Made by a program: the position numbers and the translations under genes. DNA of 64,000 nt from SHZI01 sp041396045 (GTDB taxonomy: Bacteria > Pseudomonadota > Gammaproteobacteria > Steroidobacterales > GCA-2729495), in NCBI GenBank assembly GCA_041396045.1, contig JAWKZI010000005.1:62001-126000 (forward strand). The letters run 5' to 3'. Numbering within the stretch: position 1 is the first letter of the stretch; each line of letters starts with the position of its first letter. The notes under the pieces are model-generated. The model worked only from the letters and a program-made list of their open reading frames with translations, was not told the origin of the DNA and did not search any database. Positions 17,285-28,116 of the stretch are shown here, one piece after another.

Positions 17285-17770
17285 TCAACGCTTTACGGGT
17301 CTGCTATTCCGGCTAATGGCCAGTTCATCAATGACGGCCTGTTCACGCCGCTCCAGACGTTCGCGAGCCGCCTGGTCCTGGCGTTCGCCGAGCAAGCCCA
17401 GTGATCGTGTGCGCGCCCGGGCCGTGCGCCACTGCGCAGTTTGCTGTTCGACCTGATGGCGCTGTACCTCCACGGTACCGCGTTGCTCGTCGACAGCATT
17501 CCTGAGACGTTCGACGAAACTCCGATTGCTACGCAGCCTGCCTATGGTCATGGCACTGCCGCTGATCGCAGAAGCTGCAGCAGAAACATTGGTTGATGCA
17601 CCACCCGGACCGGCGGTAGCGGTGTACTCCGCAAGGTAGTTGCGAATCTGCTGCAGGCGGCGTTCTTCGGTATCCAGTGTTCGCAGACGCTCGGCAAGCC
17701 GACGCGCATTGTCCGACTCGGTGTGGCTTGCCAGCCGCTTCAGAATTGCGATGCGGTCCCGTCTAGCCAC
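17285..17770 (-). CDS. fliJ: Flagellar export chaperone FliJ
   Basis: 161 residues, highly charged and predicted to be two long antiparallel helices, as in the FliJ family (NARRLAERLRTLDTEERRLQQIRNYLAEY; ERLERREQAVIDELA). FliJ sits in the centre of the FliI ATPase ring and escorts export chaperones. Its start overlaps the fliI stop by eight bases. Assignment rests on length, coiled-coil character and position after fliI. Confidence 0.88.
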   Translation of the reverse strand: MARRDRIAILKRLASHTESDNARRLAERLRTLDTEERRLQQIRNYLAEYTATAGPGGASTNVSAAASAISGSAMTIGRLRSNRSFVERLRNAVDEQRGTVEVQRHQVEQQTAQWRTARARTRSLGLLGERQDQAARERLERREQAVIDELAISRNSRPVKR

Positions 17771-19169
17771 GCGGCTGGTTCTCGCCAGAGGTGGTATTCA
17801 CCAGGGTCTCAAGTTGCGCAATGCTTTCCTCGAAGCTCACCGGCAACTCGGTCGGCTGACGCAGGAAGGCTTCGATGCGTGGCCAGAGGCGCACTGCGCG
17901 ATCAAGTTGCGGATCGGCGCCGGGACGGTATGCACCGACCGTGATCAGGTCGCGATTTCGCTGGTAGCAGGCAACAATTTCCCGGAACTTCTGCGCGGCT
18001 GCCAGGTGTTGCGGCGATGCGATCCGGCTCATTGAGCGACTGACTGATGACTCGACGTTTACTGGCGGATAGATGCCGCTTTCGGCGACTTCCCGTGACA
18101 GCATGATGTGACCGTCGAGAATGGCCCGTGCGGCGTCGACGATCGGATCATTCTCGTCGTCGCCCTCAGCAAGAACTGTGTAGAAAGCCGTGATTGAGCC
18201 ACCGCCCTGATCGCTGGTGCCGGCCCTCTCGACGAGTTGCGGGAGGCGGCCGAATACGGATGGGGGATAACCCTTGGTGGCCGGCGGCTCGCCGATGGCA
18301 AGACCGATTTCGCGCTGTGCCTGGGCGAAGCGCGTCAAGGAGTCCATCAACAGCAGAACTTGCTGGCCGCGGGCGCGAAAATGCTCGGCGATAGCCGTGG
18401 CGCGCCAGGCGCCGTGAATCCGCAACAGTGGTGAACAGTCAGCCGGCGTCGCGACTACAACGGAGCGTGCGAGGCCGGCCTGGCCCAGATTATCCTCGAC
18501 GAACTCCTTGACCTCACGACCCCGCTCGCCAATCAGACCGACCACGATGACATCGGCTTGCGTATAGCGCGTCATCATGCCGAGCAGCGTGCTCTTGCCG
18601 ACGCCGCTGCCGGCAAAGAGGCCAAGACGCTGCCCGCGACCCGCGGTAAACAGCGCGTTGATGGATCGTACGCCGACATCCAGCGATTGCGATATGGGCT
18701 GACGGGCGAGGGGATTGATGGGCTCGGCTTCCAGACGCGTATGCGATTCGCAGATCAGCGGACCACGTCCGTCGAGCGGATTGCCTGCACCGTCGATTAC
18801 CCGACCCAACAGCCCGTCGCCAACGCCTACGGAGGCCACTGAACGTGTGGGAATAACGCGTGCATTCGGCATGACGCCAGCCAGCGTACTGGTCGGCATC
18901 AGAAACAACCGGTCACCCGCAAAGCCGACGACTTCGGCCTCAATGGAACTGCCGGCCGTGCCTGCAATCAGGCAGCGTGCACCCAGTGCCGCCTCACAAC
19001 CAACGGCTTCAAGTGTCATGCCGGCAACACGAGTAAGTTTGCCTTCCACCACAATGCCTGGATCGCGCACCGCAGCCCTGTGACGTGCCAGACGTCGTGT
19101 CCAGCGTTCGCTGCGTTCTGCAGCGAGCCGTACGGCCGGATGTTTGGCGATGTTACTGATCTGTGCCAT
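17763..19169 (-). CDS. fliI: Flagellar type III export ATPase FliI
   Basis: 468 residues, F1-ATPase beta-like. Walker A GSGVGKST at about 187-194; Walker B LLLMDSLTRFAQAQREIGLA; family signature GEPPATKGYPPSVF. The enzyme energises unloading of export substrates at the FlhA/FlhB gate. The start at 19169 (MAQISNIAKHP) overlaps the fliH end by 17 bases; a start 16 codons earlier would overlap it much more. Confidence 0.95.
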   Translation of the reverse strand: MAQISNIAKHPAVRLAAERSERWTRRLARHRAAVRDPGIVVEGKLTRVAGMTLEAVGCEAALGARCLIAGTAGSSIEAEVVGFAGDRLFLMPTSTLAGVMPNARVIPTRSVASVGVGDGLLGRVIDGAGNPLDGRGPLICESHTRLEAEPINPLARQPISQSLDVGVRSINALFTAGRGQRLGLFAGSGVGKSTLLGMMTRYTQADVIVVGLIGERGREVKEFVEDNLGQAGLARSVVVATPADCSPLLRIHGAWRATAIAEHFRARGQQVLLLMDSLTRFAQAQREIGLAIGEPPATKGYPPSVFGRLPQLVERAGTSDQGGGSITAFYTVLAEGDDENDPIVDAARAILDGHIMLSREVAESGIYPPVNVESSVSRSMSRIASPQHLAAAQKFREIVACYQRNRDLITVGAYRPGADPQLDRAVRLWPRIEAFLRQPTELPVSFEESIAQLETLVNTTSGENQPRG

Positions 19170-19806
19170 CGCGCTGGTCGGTGAGCAGGCCAGCAATAAT
19201 GCGGGCAAGCCGCGCATCCAGCCGGGAGTCTATGTCAGAGCGTAGCGTGCTGATCAGACAGCCGCCGCGTTCCAGCAGCGGATCATTTTCAAGTCGCCAT
19301 GCACAGTCGCTGGCCGATTCCGGCAGGCGTTCGCGTATGGCATCTGCATCGGCCGGGTTCAGGCGTACGACTACCTCCCCGCTGGACAGTGGCAACGCGG
19401 CCAGACCCTCGCGAATCAAACCAATGAGATGGCCCGGGTCGTGGTGCAGTTCACGCCGGACCAGTTGGCGAACCACCGCCTGCACCAACGCAAGCAGTTC
19501 TTCTTCGACCCGATGATCCAGATCCTCCAGGGGTCGGGCCAGGGCGTCGAGAATGCGCTCTACGGCCTCGATCCGCGCCTGGAGTTCATGTGTGCCGGCC
19601 TCTACACCTGCCGCGTGGCCGTGGTCGAAACCCTGTTGCCACGCTCGTTGTTGCACGGCATTGGCGTCGATGTTGTTGCCTCGCCTGAAGCTGCCCGATC
19701 CGGTGGGGCTGGCTACTTCGGGTGCCCGCCAGGGCACGACCGCCGCAGCCGGATCGCTGGCACGTATCAGTCGCGAGACGCTGCGGGGCGGACTAGACGA
19801 ACTCAT
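19153..19806 (-). CDS. fliH: Flagellar export ATPase regulator FliH
   Basis: 217 residues. The N-terminal part has small-residue-rich helices with the repeated HGHAAGVEAG type pattern typical of FliH, the C-terminal part the FliH/HrpE domain (VVRQLVRRELHHDPGHLIGLIREGLAALP, VRLNPADADAIRERL). FliH binds FliI and docks it at the C-ring. The start (MSSSSPPRS) overlaps the fliG stop by 14 bases; the frame is open further upstream inside fliG but that part is an antisense-frame artefact. Confidence 0.9.
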   Translation of the reverse strand: MSSSSPPRSVSRLIRASDPAAAVVPWRAPEVASPTGSGSFRRGNNIDANAVQQRAWQQGFDHGHAAGVEAGTHELQARIEAVERILDALARPLEDLDHRVEEELLALVQAVVRQLVRRELHHDPGHLIGLIREGLAALPLSSGEVVVRLNPADADAIRERLPESASDCAWRLENDPLLERGGCLISTLRSDIDSRLDARLARIIAGLLTDQRDGTDQ

Positions 19807-20794
19807 CGCCACTTCCGCCAAGCATGATTGTGCCTTCGTCTGCCAGCCGTCGTGCTGTCGTGACAATTTCCTTCTGTGCCGCTTCAACCTCGGCGATGCG
19901 CACCGGCCCCTTTGCCTCCAGATCGGAGCGGAGCATTTCACCTGCCCGTTTGGACATGTTGCTGAAGATCTTGTCCTGCAGGGCCTGGTCGGCGCCCTTG
20001 AGTGCGATGACGAGAATGTCTGTGGTGATTTCGCGCACCAGTGCCTGAATGCCGCGGTCGTCAACGGCAAGCAGGTTATCGAACACAAACATGTTTTCCT
20101 GGATTTCCTGGCTGAGTACTGCGTTCTCCTTGTTCAGTGAATCCAGAATCTGGTGCTCGATATCCTTCTGTACCAGATTGAGAATCTCGGCCGCACTGCG
20201 CACGCCTCCCATGGCGGTGACCTTGAAGCCACCGGACTGGGAGAAGCGTTGCTGCATGACTTCGTCGAGTTCCTCGATGGTGTGCTGCGGGATCTCGTCC
20301 ATGCGGGCAATGCGGGTCACAACCTCGGTAGAAAGTCGAACCGGGAGTTGCGAGACCACCTCTGCCGCCTTCTTGGCATCCAGACCGGCAAGAACGACGG
20401 CAATAACCTGGGGATGTTCTTGATGTATCACCTCGGTAACCTCCTTGGCTTCCATCAGCTGCAGGGAGTCCAGTCCCCGCGGCTCATCGTCAACGATACG
20501 ATCCAGTACCTTGGTCGCCTTGTCCTCACCCAGCGAAGTGGTCAACAGCCGCTTCAGGAAGGTCGGCGAGCGTCCAACCAGTGGGGCATCTCCCTCAACA
20601 CTGTTGGTGAATTGGGACAGAACGGTGTCCGCCTGACTACGGCTGATCTTGCGCAACGAAGCCATGGCTTTGCCCAGGCGCTGCACTTCGCTGACGGGCA
20701 TGTGTTTCATGACATCGGCAGCTTCCTTCTCGCTGAGCGACATCAGGAAGATTGCCGCACGTTCGCTGCCGGACAGATCCTGTTTCTCAGCCAT
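19793..20794 (-). CDS. fliG: Flagellar motor switch protein FliG
   Basis: 333 residues, the standard length, with N, middle and C domains. The EHPQ motif (IHQEHPQVIAVVLAGLD) and the C-terminal charged torque helix (LALKGADQALQDKIFSNMSKRAGEMLRSDL region) are intact. FliG couples the MS-ring (FliF) to the stator. It overlaps the fliF end by eight bases. Confidence 0.96.
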   Translation of the reverse strand: MAEKQDLSGSERAAIFLMSLSEKEAADVMKHMPVSEVQRLGKAMASLRKISRSQADTVLSQFTNSVEGDAPLVGRSPTFLKRLLTTSLGEDKATKVLDRIVDDEPRGLDSLQLMEAKEVTEVIHQEHPQVIAVVLAGLDAKKAAEVVSQLPVRLSTEVVTRIARMDEIPQHTIEELDEVMQQRFSQSGGFKVTAMGGVRSAAEILNLVQKDIEHQILDSLNKENAVLSQEIQENMFVFDNLLAVDDRGIQALVREITTDILVIALKGADQALQDKIFSNMSKRAGEMLRSDLEAKGPVRIAEVEAAQKEIVTTARRLADEGTIMLGGSGDEFV

Positions 20795-22445
20795 CGGCCT
20801 GCACCCATGCCCTGACTATCTGGGCGACACGTTCGGGGTTCTTGTCGGCGAGTTGGCGGGCCACGCTGATCTTGTCGTCATAACTCAGCGGTGCGCGCTG
20901 ATCGGCAGGCAGGCTGACATTGCCGCCCGCCGCGCCGGCACCTGCGTAGGCCGGCGCACCGGAGGGTGCGCCGTTGCCCAGAGCGCGGAGCAGCGGTTTG
21001 ATCAGCAACAGGGCGACGACCAGGATCAGCAATGCAGCCAGCGCCTGTTTCCCGAAGGCCAGCACACTTTGATTCTCCAGCAGACCTGGCGCTTCAGCGG
21101 CATCGACTGGCGGGCTCTGATAGAACGGCATGCTGCTCACGCTGACCGAGTCACCGCGCGACTCGTCGTAGCCCACGGCATCCTGGACCAGCTTCGTAAT
21201 GCTCGCCAGTTCTTCGGTCGACATTTTCTCGGAGGTAACGGTGCCGTCAGCTGCTGTCACCTTCCTTTCATCCACCAGTACGGCAACCGACAGACGCTGT
21301 ACTGCGCCAAGCGCCTGCTTGGTATGGCTCATCGTGCGATCCATCTCGAAATTGCGCGTGCTGCGCTTCGCCTCATTCACGGGCGTCTGGGCCAGGCTGG
21401 CGGCAGCCGCAGCCCTGCTGGCGTCGGTAGTCTGGCCCTGTGTCGGACCGGCCGCGGCCGGTGCGCCAGCAGGCGCCGCCGCCGGCGGCACCGGCAGTGG
21501 TGGCTGATTGCTGAGTGCACCTGGAATGCCACCGTTCAGGCCACCACCCACGGTGCGATCTTCGGAAGTCTGTTCGCTGCGGACCACCGTTTCAGGATCG
21601 TAGAGTTCCTGGGTTTGTTCGCGCTGGGTAAAGTCCAGTTGTGCGGTTACCGTGGTGCGTACGCTACCAGCCCCAAGCATCGGCACCAGCAAGTTTTCGA
21701 TACGGTCGACATAGCTGTTCTCGACGCGTCGTACATAGTCCAGTTGGCGCGCACTCAGACCGAGGTCGGTGGCGTCATCCGGCGAACTCAGCAGGCGGCC
21801 GGTCTGGTCAACTACCGTTACCTGGTTGGTGTCGAGATCCGGAATGCTGGAGCCGACCAGGTGCACGATTGCGGCAACCTGCGACTCGGTCAGTGACCGG
21901 CCGGAATAAAGTTGCAGCAGTACCGATGCACTCGGGCGCTGTTTTTTGCCGATGAAGACCGTGGATTTCGGTACCGCCAGATGTACACGCGCACTTTGCA
22001 CCGGCTGCAGGCTGCTGATTGTCCGGGCCAGCTCGGTTTCCAGCGCATGATGATATCGGGCACCTTCCATGAACTGGCTGGTCGAGAAGCCGTTGCCACC
22101 CTCCATGATTTCAAGACCAAAGCCTGAACTACGCGGCAGTCCCAGTTCGGCCAGCTTGAGTCGTGCCTGGTGCAACTGGTCGGAGGGTACCTTGACGGCG
22201 CCGGTGGTGTTGTCCAGCTGGTAGGGTATTGCCGAGCTGCTCAGGACATTGACGACCTCGCTCGATTCCTTGTCCGAGATATTGGCGAACAGCACTGTGT
22301 AACCGGGTTCCTGCATCCAGAAGGCTGCGGTAACCCCAATCGAAATGCTGGCGGCCAGCCCTATAAGCACCAGGAGCTGGCGCATCCCCGGCGTTCGCGT
22401 CAACCACGCAAAGGGATTGGCGATCTTGTTGTCTGCTGTAGCCAT
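20787..22445 (-). CDS. fliF: Flagellar MS-ring protein FliF
   Basis: 552 residues. Two membrane segments (about 22-43 and 425-447) flank the periplasmic ring-building domains (PGYTVLFANISDKESSEVVNVL; LELARTISSLQPVQSARVHLA type motif). An Ala/Pro-rich insertion near 320-350 is of low complexity. The C-terminus binds FliG. AGGAG precedes the ATG by 6 bases. Confidence 0.96.
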   Translation of the reverse strand: MATADNKIANPFAWLTRTPGMRQLLVLIGLAASISIGVTAAFWMQEPGYTVLFANISDKESSEVVNVLSSSAIPYQLDNTTGAVKVPSDQLHQARLKLAELGLPRSSGFGLEIMEGGNGFSTSQFMEGARYHHALETELARTISSLQPVQSARVHLAVPKSTVFIGKKQRPSASVLLQLYSGRSLTESQVAAIVHLVGSSIPDLDTNQVTVVDQTGRLLSSPDDATDLGLSARQLDYVRRVENSYVDRIENLLVPMLGAGSVRTTVTAQLDFTQREQTQELYDPETVVRSEQTSEDRTVGGGLNGGIPGALSNQPPLPVPPAAAPAGAPAAAGPTQGQTTDASRAAAAASLAQTPVNEAKRSTRNFEMDRTMSHTKQALGAVQRLSVAVLVDERKVTAADGTVTSEKMSTEELASITKLVQDAVGYDESRGDSVSVSSMPFYQSPPVDAAEAPGLLENQSVLAFGKQALAALLILVVALLLIKPLLRALGNGAPSGAPAYAGAGAAGGNVSLPADQRAPLSYDDKISVARQLADKNPERVAQIVRAWVQADG

Positions 22446-22488
22446 CGGTCACTCCTGGGAGTTAGGCGTCAAAGCTCCAGATGTGGAG

Positions 22489-22818
22489 CTAGATCGGCAT
22501 GTTCATGATTTCCTGGTACGCATCGACGAGCTTGTTGCGTACCTGGGTCATCGCAGTGAATGACAAGCTTGCCTTTTGCATCGCGACCATCACCTCGGCA
22601 ACACTGGCGGTACCCGTGCCGGTCTGAAATCCTGTGACCAGTTTGTCTGCCACAGCCTGCTGTTCACTGACCGCACTGATGGATTTGGCCAGCACCTGGC
22701 CGAACTGTGAATTCGCAGCGCCAGCCGCGTCTGGTGCGGTACTCGCATTCGGCAGGCCCATGGAGCCGGATAGCGCCCGCATCTGGGTCAATACCTTGTT
22801 GATTTCCATTTGACTCAT
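22489..22818 (-). CDS. fliE: Flagellar MS-ring/rod adaptor FliE
   Basis: 109 residues, normal size, with the conserved C-terminal FliE motif (VAEVMVAMQKASLSFTAMTQVRNKLVDAYQEIMNMPI in outline). It joins the MS-ring to the proximal rod and is the first export substrate. It heads fliEFGHIJK, 26 bp after the fleR stop; I did not find a sigma-54 promoter in the 100 bases before it. Confidence 0.93.
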   Translation of the reverse strand: MSQMEINKVLTQMRALSGSMGLPNASTAPDAAGAANSQFGQVLAKSISAVSEQQAVADKLVTGFQTGTGTASVAEVMVAMQKASLSFTAMTQVRNKLVDAYQEIMNMPI

Positions 22819-22844
22819 GATCGTCTACCTGGTGCAGCCTGGGT

Positions 22845-24226
<1,382 letters not shown>

Positions 24227-24230
<4 letters not shown>

Positions 24231-25126
24231 GCGACCTGATGCTCCCTGAGATGGCCGATGCGAGTAACCAGCGGCAGGCGCAAGACGAAACAGGCGCCAA
24301 CATCCGACTCCACATGGACTTCGCCGCCGTGGGCTTCGACGACGGACTTGACGACAGCAAGACCGAGGCCGGTGCCGTCGGTGCGGGATGTGTAAAACGG
24401 TTCAAAGATCCGCTGATGCAGGGCAGACGGAATACCGGGCCCGTTGTCGGCCACGCGAATCTCGACCATGCCGTCGATGATGCGTGTGGTGATTTCGACT
24501 TTTGCGGCAGGACCGGCACTTTGCAGACCATTGGTCACTATGTTGAGCAGGGCGCTGCCAAGTGCCTGACGATTGCCGCACACCATTGCATTCACCGCTG
24601 GCGACGCGATCGTGAGTTGCTGTCCGGGACGCAACAAGGCCTGCGTACCGGTCCGTACTGTCTCGCACAGATCGGTGAGTGCCACGGGCGCATTGCTGGC
24701 AGTGGCACCACGAGCAAAGCCCAGCATGTCGCTGATCAGTTGTTCCAGGTTATGGAGGCAGCCAATCGCATTCTGCAGAAGTTCATCGCGACGAATCGGA
24801 GCCAGTGCCGGATTCGCCGCATTCGAGGTATAGAGCAGTGCCGCCGAAAGTGGCGTGCGTATCTGATGAGCCAGCGTCGCAGCCATCTCGCCCAGGGCAG
24901 CCAGGCGCTGGTGGCGCGAAAGCACTACATCGAGTTGGCGGTCGCGAACCGTCTGTCGGGCCGCGTCCCGTTCAGCCGTCGTGGTGGCGAGGGCATCCCG
25001 CAGGGCGCCGGCCTCGGCTTCGAGCCGGCTGTAGGCTGTCTCGAGGCGTGCCGATGCAGTGGCAAACGCCGCAAAGGCCGACTCGAGGCCGGCCAGAGGA
25101 AGTGGGTCGGAGGGGGCTGTGCCCAT
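24227..25126 (-). CDS. fleS: Flagellar sensor histidine kinase FleS/FlrB
   Basis: About 299 residues, soluble. A coiled-coil (about 15-75) precedes the dimerisation/phosphoacceptor helix with His near residue 87 (TLAHQIRTPLSAAL), then the HATPase domain (N box LLNIVTNGLQS; DNGPGIP; GTGLGLAVVKS). No PAS domain is visible between the coiled-coil and the H box, which the Pseudomonas homologue has. The start at 25126 is preferred over an upstream GTG (25153) because the sigma-54 promoter would start transcription only two or three bases before that GTG. Confidence 0.88.
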
Positions 25127-25164
25127 GCCGCTGTTGTTCTCGCTCGAAATCACAAGAGATCACT

Positions 25165-25182
25165 GAGCAAGAACCGTGCCGA
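25165..25182 (-). promoter_or_regulatory. Sigma-54 promoter of fleSR
   Basis: On the minus strand CGGCACG-N4-TTGCT, with the -24 GG at 25180-25179 and -12 GC at 25168-25167; only the first T of the consensus differs. The start of transcription would fall near 25155. It places fleSR under FleQ and sigma-54. Confidence 0.8.
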
Positions 25183-25280
25183 CAGTCATCTATCCATATA
25201 AAACAGCGACTTGTGAATTATGTGAGGCGCGGTATTTTGGCGGCGGCAGGGAATTGGCGGCCGCAGGGCACGGCCGGGCG

Positions 25281-25886
25281 TCAGAATTTTGGCGCGCGGT
25301 GGATGCCGGTTTTGCTAAACACGTCGGTACCGCGGGAAATGGCGACCTGGCGACGATGGCGGCGAAATACCAGCTTCTCCAGGCCAACGCTGACCAGCGG
25401 TGAGAGGTGATCGAAACGTGTCAATCGCCACTTGGTGTCGCTGCGTTCGATGGTTCCCACGATTCGGCCAGCGAGCCGGAACGGCATTGGCAGCAGAGGA
25501 TTCGGGTAGAGCACGATCACGCCACTGTCACCGGTTTTTGCGTGGTCAACCGATGGACCGGCCCACTCCAGTGTGTCCGCACGCAGGACGGTGTTGTGCC
25601 GCTTGGGCATTCCGTCCTGATGGCTGACCAGCCGCGTTACCAGCGACAACAAGACATCTACTTTGGCCTCCAGGTGCAGCAGGTCCTGGTTGTTCGGATT
25701 GGTGTCGCTGGACAGGTCTTTCGGTGCTTCCTCAAACAGTGCAAGAGCCTGCAGCGCCCGCGCCGTTTCCATGTTGTAGTGGTCGAGCTCCGCAGGATCT
25801 GACAGCGGCGAGGGCTCCCATGACAGTGGCAGGAAGTCGTGGAGAGCCAGGCCGTCAAATTCCGTATCGTCGTGTGCAGTATTCAT
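25281..25886 (-). CDS. Atypical PilZ-domain protein of the flagellar locus
   Basis: 201 residues. An N-terminal beta region, a heptad-like helix (LEAKVDVLLSLVTRLVS, about 70-90) and a second PilZ-like barrel ending FRRHRRQVAISR. The layout recalls the tetrameric PilZ proteins of Xanthomonas, in which a helix is inserted into the barrel and c-di-GMP binding residues may be missing; a canonical RxxxR...D/NxSxxG set is not evident. It is the last gene of fliD-fliS-fliT, overlapping fliT by four bases, so a role in flagellar control is likely but its ligand is unknown. Confidence 0.65.
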   Translation of the reverse strand: MNTAHDDTEFDGLALHDFLPLSWEPSPLSDPAELDHYNMETARALQALALFEEAPKDLSSDTNPNNQDLLHLEAKVDVLLSLVTRLVSHQDGMPKRHNTVLRADTLEWAGPSVDHAKTGDSGVIVLYPNPLLPMPFRLAGRIVGTIERSDTKWRLTRFDHLSPLVSVGLEKLVFRRHRRQVAISRGTDVFSKTGIHRAPKF

Positions 25887-26212
25887 CGCGGGTAGTCCCC
25901 CCTTAGATCCCGTGAACCATTGCGTTCATAGGCGCGTACCACGCCCGAAGCAGCCTGCAATTGGCGTGCGGTCGTGGCAAGTGCCTCGCGTGTGTCGCGC
26001 ACAGCCGCCGAAGTCGCGTCAGTCCGGGCACGTAACTGTTGCAGTATTTCCCGTGTCTGGTGGTCGCTGGTGACATCCGGTTGGCTGGCGAACAGCGCCT
26101 GCAACATATCCCGGCGCTGGAAATCAAGGTCCGTCGCGCCCGCCCAGTCAGCATTCAACACGCGTTCTTCAATAGCGGTGGTCAGGCTCATGATGTCGTC
26201 GAGCAGGCTCAT
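25883..26212 (-). CDS. fliT: Putative flagellar chaperone FliT
   Basis: 109 residues, all-helical and charged (MSLLDDIMSLTTAIEERVLNADW; FQRRDMLQALFAS). Weak sequence similarity is usual in this family; the call rests on size, helical character and its place between fliS and the PilZ gene with four-base overlaps on both sides. FliT proteins chaperone the cap protein FliD. Confidence 0.7.
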   Translation of the reverse strand: MSLLDDIMSLTTAIEERVLNADWAGATDLDFQRRDMLQALFASQPDVTSDHQTREILQQLRARTDATSAAVRDTREALATTARQLQAASGVVRAYERNGSRDLRGDYPR

Positions 26213-26658
26213 GCGGAATTCCGGGTCGCTCCGTCGTCGGTTGTGGCAGCCACTACACGCAGCGCCGGTGATGCCGCCATTTGCTCCCAGCCACTGCGAA
26301 TTTCGTCGAGCAGGTCAGCAACTTCATCCAGCGGCCGCACTTCATTGCGAAGATTCGCTTCCGTGAGCCGGCGGGTCATGTAATCGTAGAGCGCAGCAAG
26401 ATTAGCGGCAATTTCGCCACCCTTCTCGTGATCCAGACAGCTGCGCAAGCCATCGATCATGCGAACCGCGCGGCCCAGTTCCTCGCCCTTGGGGGCAATT
26501 TCACTGCGCCGCATATGTCCGCGCGCAGTCGCGATCCGGTCCAGTGCACCTTGCATCATGCGCAGTACAAGTTGCATTCGGTCGGAGGCAGCGGCAGCTC
26601 CGTAAGCATCAACGGTACGGTACTGTCGAAGCGGATCATGACCTTTCGGATAGTTCAT
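26209..26658 (-). CDS. fliS: Flagellin export chaperone FliS
   Basis: 149 residues. Contains the family start YRTVDAYGAAAASDRMQLVLRMMQGAL and the middle LYDYMTRRLTEAN motif. FliS binds the C-terminal helix of flagellin and prevents early polymerisation. AGGA precedes the ATG. It follows fliD by 38 bp and overlaps fliT by four bases. Confidence 0.94.
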   Translation of the reverse strand: MNYPKGHDPLRQYRTVDAYGAAAASDRMQLVLRMMQGALDRIATARGHMRRSEIAPKGEELGRAVRMIDGLRSCLDHEKGGEIAANLAALYDYMTRRLTEANLRNEVRPLDEVADLLDEIRSGWEQMAASPALRVVAATTDDGATRNSA

Positions 26659-26696
26659 TGGCGTTGAATTCCTGTAATTGATGCAACTGGCGATTT

Positions 26697-28049
26697 CTAA
26701 CCGAGCTGTTGTGCAAGGTACGAACTGGTGTTTCTCAGCTTGGACAGCAACTGATCCATGGCATTGAACTCCTTCTGCAGGCGGGCCCTGACTCTTTCTA
26801 TTCGCTCGTCAAGGGTGTCCCGCTGGGTGCTGATGGCCTTTAGCGTGGTCTTCAGTGACGCTTCACGTGCAGACAGCGTGCTGCCGCTGGACAGGGTCGA
26901 TCCGGCAATGGTTTCCAGGCGTTTGGCCAGGCCATTGTTGCCACCGAAGAGGCTGCCGACGGCTTCGAAGTCGGTATCGATAGCTGCATTCAGCCGGGTG
27001 TCATCGATTTCCAGTTTTCCGTTGGTTTGTGTCGTGACACCGATTGACGCCAGTGAGGTGTAGACACCTTCACCGACCGTGCTGCTGATTTCCCGCCGCA
27101 ATTGATCGCGAATGCCCCTCACGGCTGGATCGCCGAGCAGGGGGGCCGCGTCCCGTGTGTCGGTGTTGTAGCGGGTCAATTCGGTAACCGTGTCGATGAG
27201 CTGGTTGTAAGCAGTTACAAAGCCGCTTACCGAGGTGCGCGCGCCCTCCGGATCGTAGGCTACGGCCAGCTTCACTGTCGTACCCGGTTCGGCGCTCAAC
27301 AGGTTGAGGGTCACGCCATCGATGACGTTGCTGACCGTGTTGCTTGCACTGCTAACCGCGAATCCGTCAACCAGAAAATTGGCGTCGGCCGCGGCCTGCA
27401 GTTGAGTCAAACCATTGTCGGGTGCGCCGGCGGCGTAACGGAGCGGTGCCAGTCCGCCGTCGCCGCCGCTGACGGCGATCGTGACACTGTTGGCAGTGCC
27501 GGTTTCGGTGGAGGAAATAATCAGGTGGGCACCGTCGGTCGCGTTGACGATAGTCGCGCGCACGCCGGGGTTGTCGGTTGCATCGTTGATGGCGTTGCGG
27601 ATGTCGTTCAGTGAAGTCGCCGCACCGTCGACCACGATATTCGACGTTTTACCGTTGACACTGATGGTCAGCGTGCCGGTACCTATGCTCGACGTGGCAT
27701 CGGCAAATGCTGCGGAGCTCAGGCGCTGTACGGTGGCCAGATTCGTGACTTCCACAGCATAGTTGCCTGGGCGCGAATCATTGTTGGCGGAGGCGGTGAA
27801 AACTTCCTCATTGCCAACGATTACCGTCCGACCCTGAAAGGTTTCAGCGTCGGTCAGCTTGGCGAGGGAGTCCTTGAAGCTGGCGAGCGAGCTCTTGAAC
27901 TTGCCGAGCGCTGACAGTTCCTCGTTGGCTTTGGATTCACGTTGTGTCAGCCGATTGGCGCTGGGCGCCCGCTCAGCAGCCACCAGTTTGTCGACAATGG
28001 AGTTGATGTCGAGGCCGGAACCCAGCCCTGTTGAGGTTAAGCCAGCCAT
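26697..28049 (-). CDS. fliD: Flagellar filament cap protein FliD
   Basis: 450 residues. N-terminal signature TSTGLGSGLDINSIVDKLVAAERAP, C-terminal coiled-coil (SAREASLKTTLKAISTQRDTLDERI; FNAMDQLLSKLRNTSSYLAQQL). Five FliD molecules cap the filament and fold incoming flagellin. It heads a fliD-fliS-fliT-PilZ transcript with its own sigma-54 promoter. Confidence 0.95.
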   Translation of the reverse strand: MAGLTSTGLGSGLDINSIVDKLVAAERAPSANRLTQRESKANEELSALGKFKSSLASFKDSLAKLTDAETFQGRTVIVGNEEVFTASANNDSRPGNYAVEVTNLATVQRLSSAAFADATSSIGTGTLTISVNGKTSNIVVDGAATSLNDIRNAINDATDNPGVRATIVNATDGAHLIISSTETGTANSVTIAVSGGDGGLAPLRYAAGAPDNGLTQLQAAADANFLVDGFAVSSASNTVSNVIDGVTLNLLSAEPGTTVKLAVAYDPEGARTSVSGFVTAYNQLIDTVTELTRYNTDTRDAAPLLGDPAVRGIRDQLRREISSTVGEGVYTSLASIGVTTQTNGKLEIDDTRLNAAIDTDFEAVGSLFGGNNGLAKRLETIAGSTLSSGSTLSAREASLKTTLKAISTQRDTLDERIERVRARLQKEFNAMDQLLSKLRNTSSYLAQQLG

Positions 28050-28094
28050 TGGCGGCCCTGTTCATGTTGAGGCAATGGAGTCATAGCCATTGCG

Positions 28095-28112
28095 AAGCAA
28101 GTTGCGTGCCAG
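28095..28112 (-). promoter_or_regulatory. Sigma-54 promoter of fliD operon
   Basis: On the minus strand TGGCACG-N4-TTGCT, a complete -24/-12 match; GG at 28110-28109, GC at 28098-28097. Predicted transcription start about 28086, about 37 bases before the fliD ATG. Confidence 0.85.
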
Positions 28113-28116
28113 CTGA

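Noticed and set aside
20649..21896. A 415-codon open frame on the plus strand
   Set aside because: It is antisense to fliF/fliG with low-complexity composition; typical shadow of a GC-rich gene.
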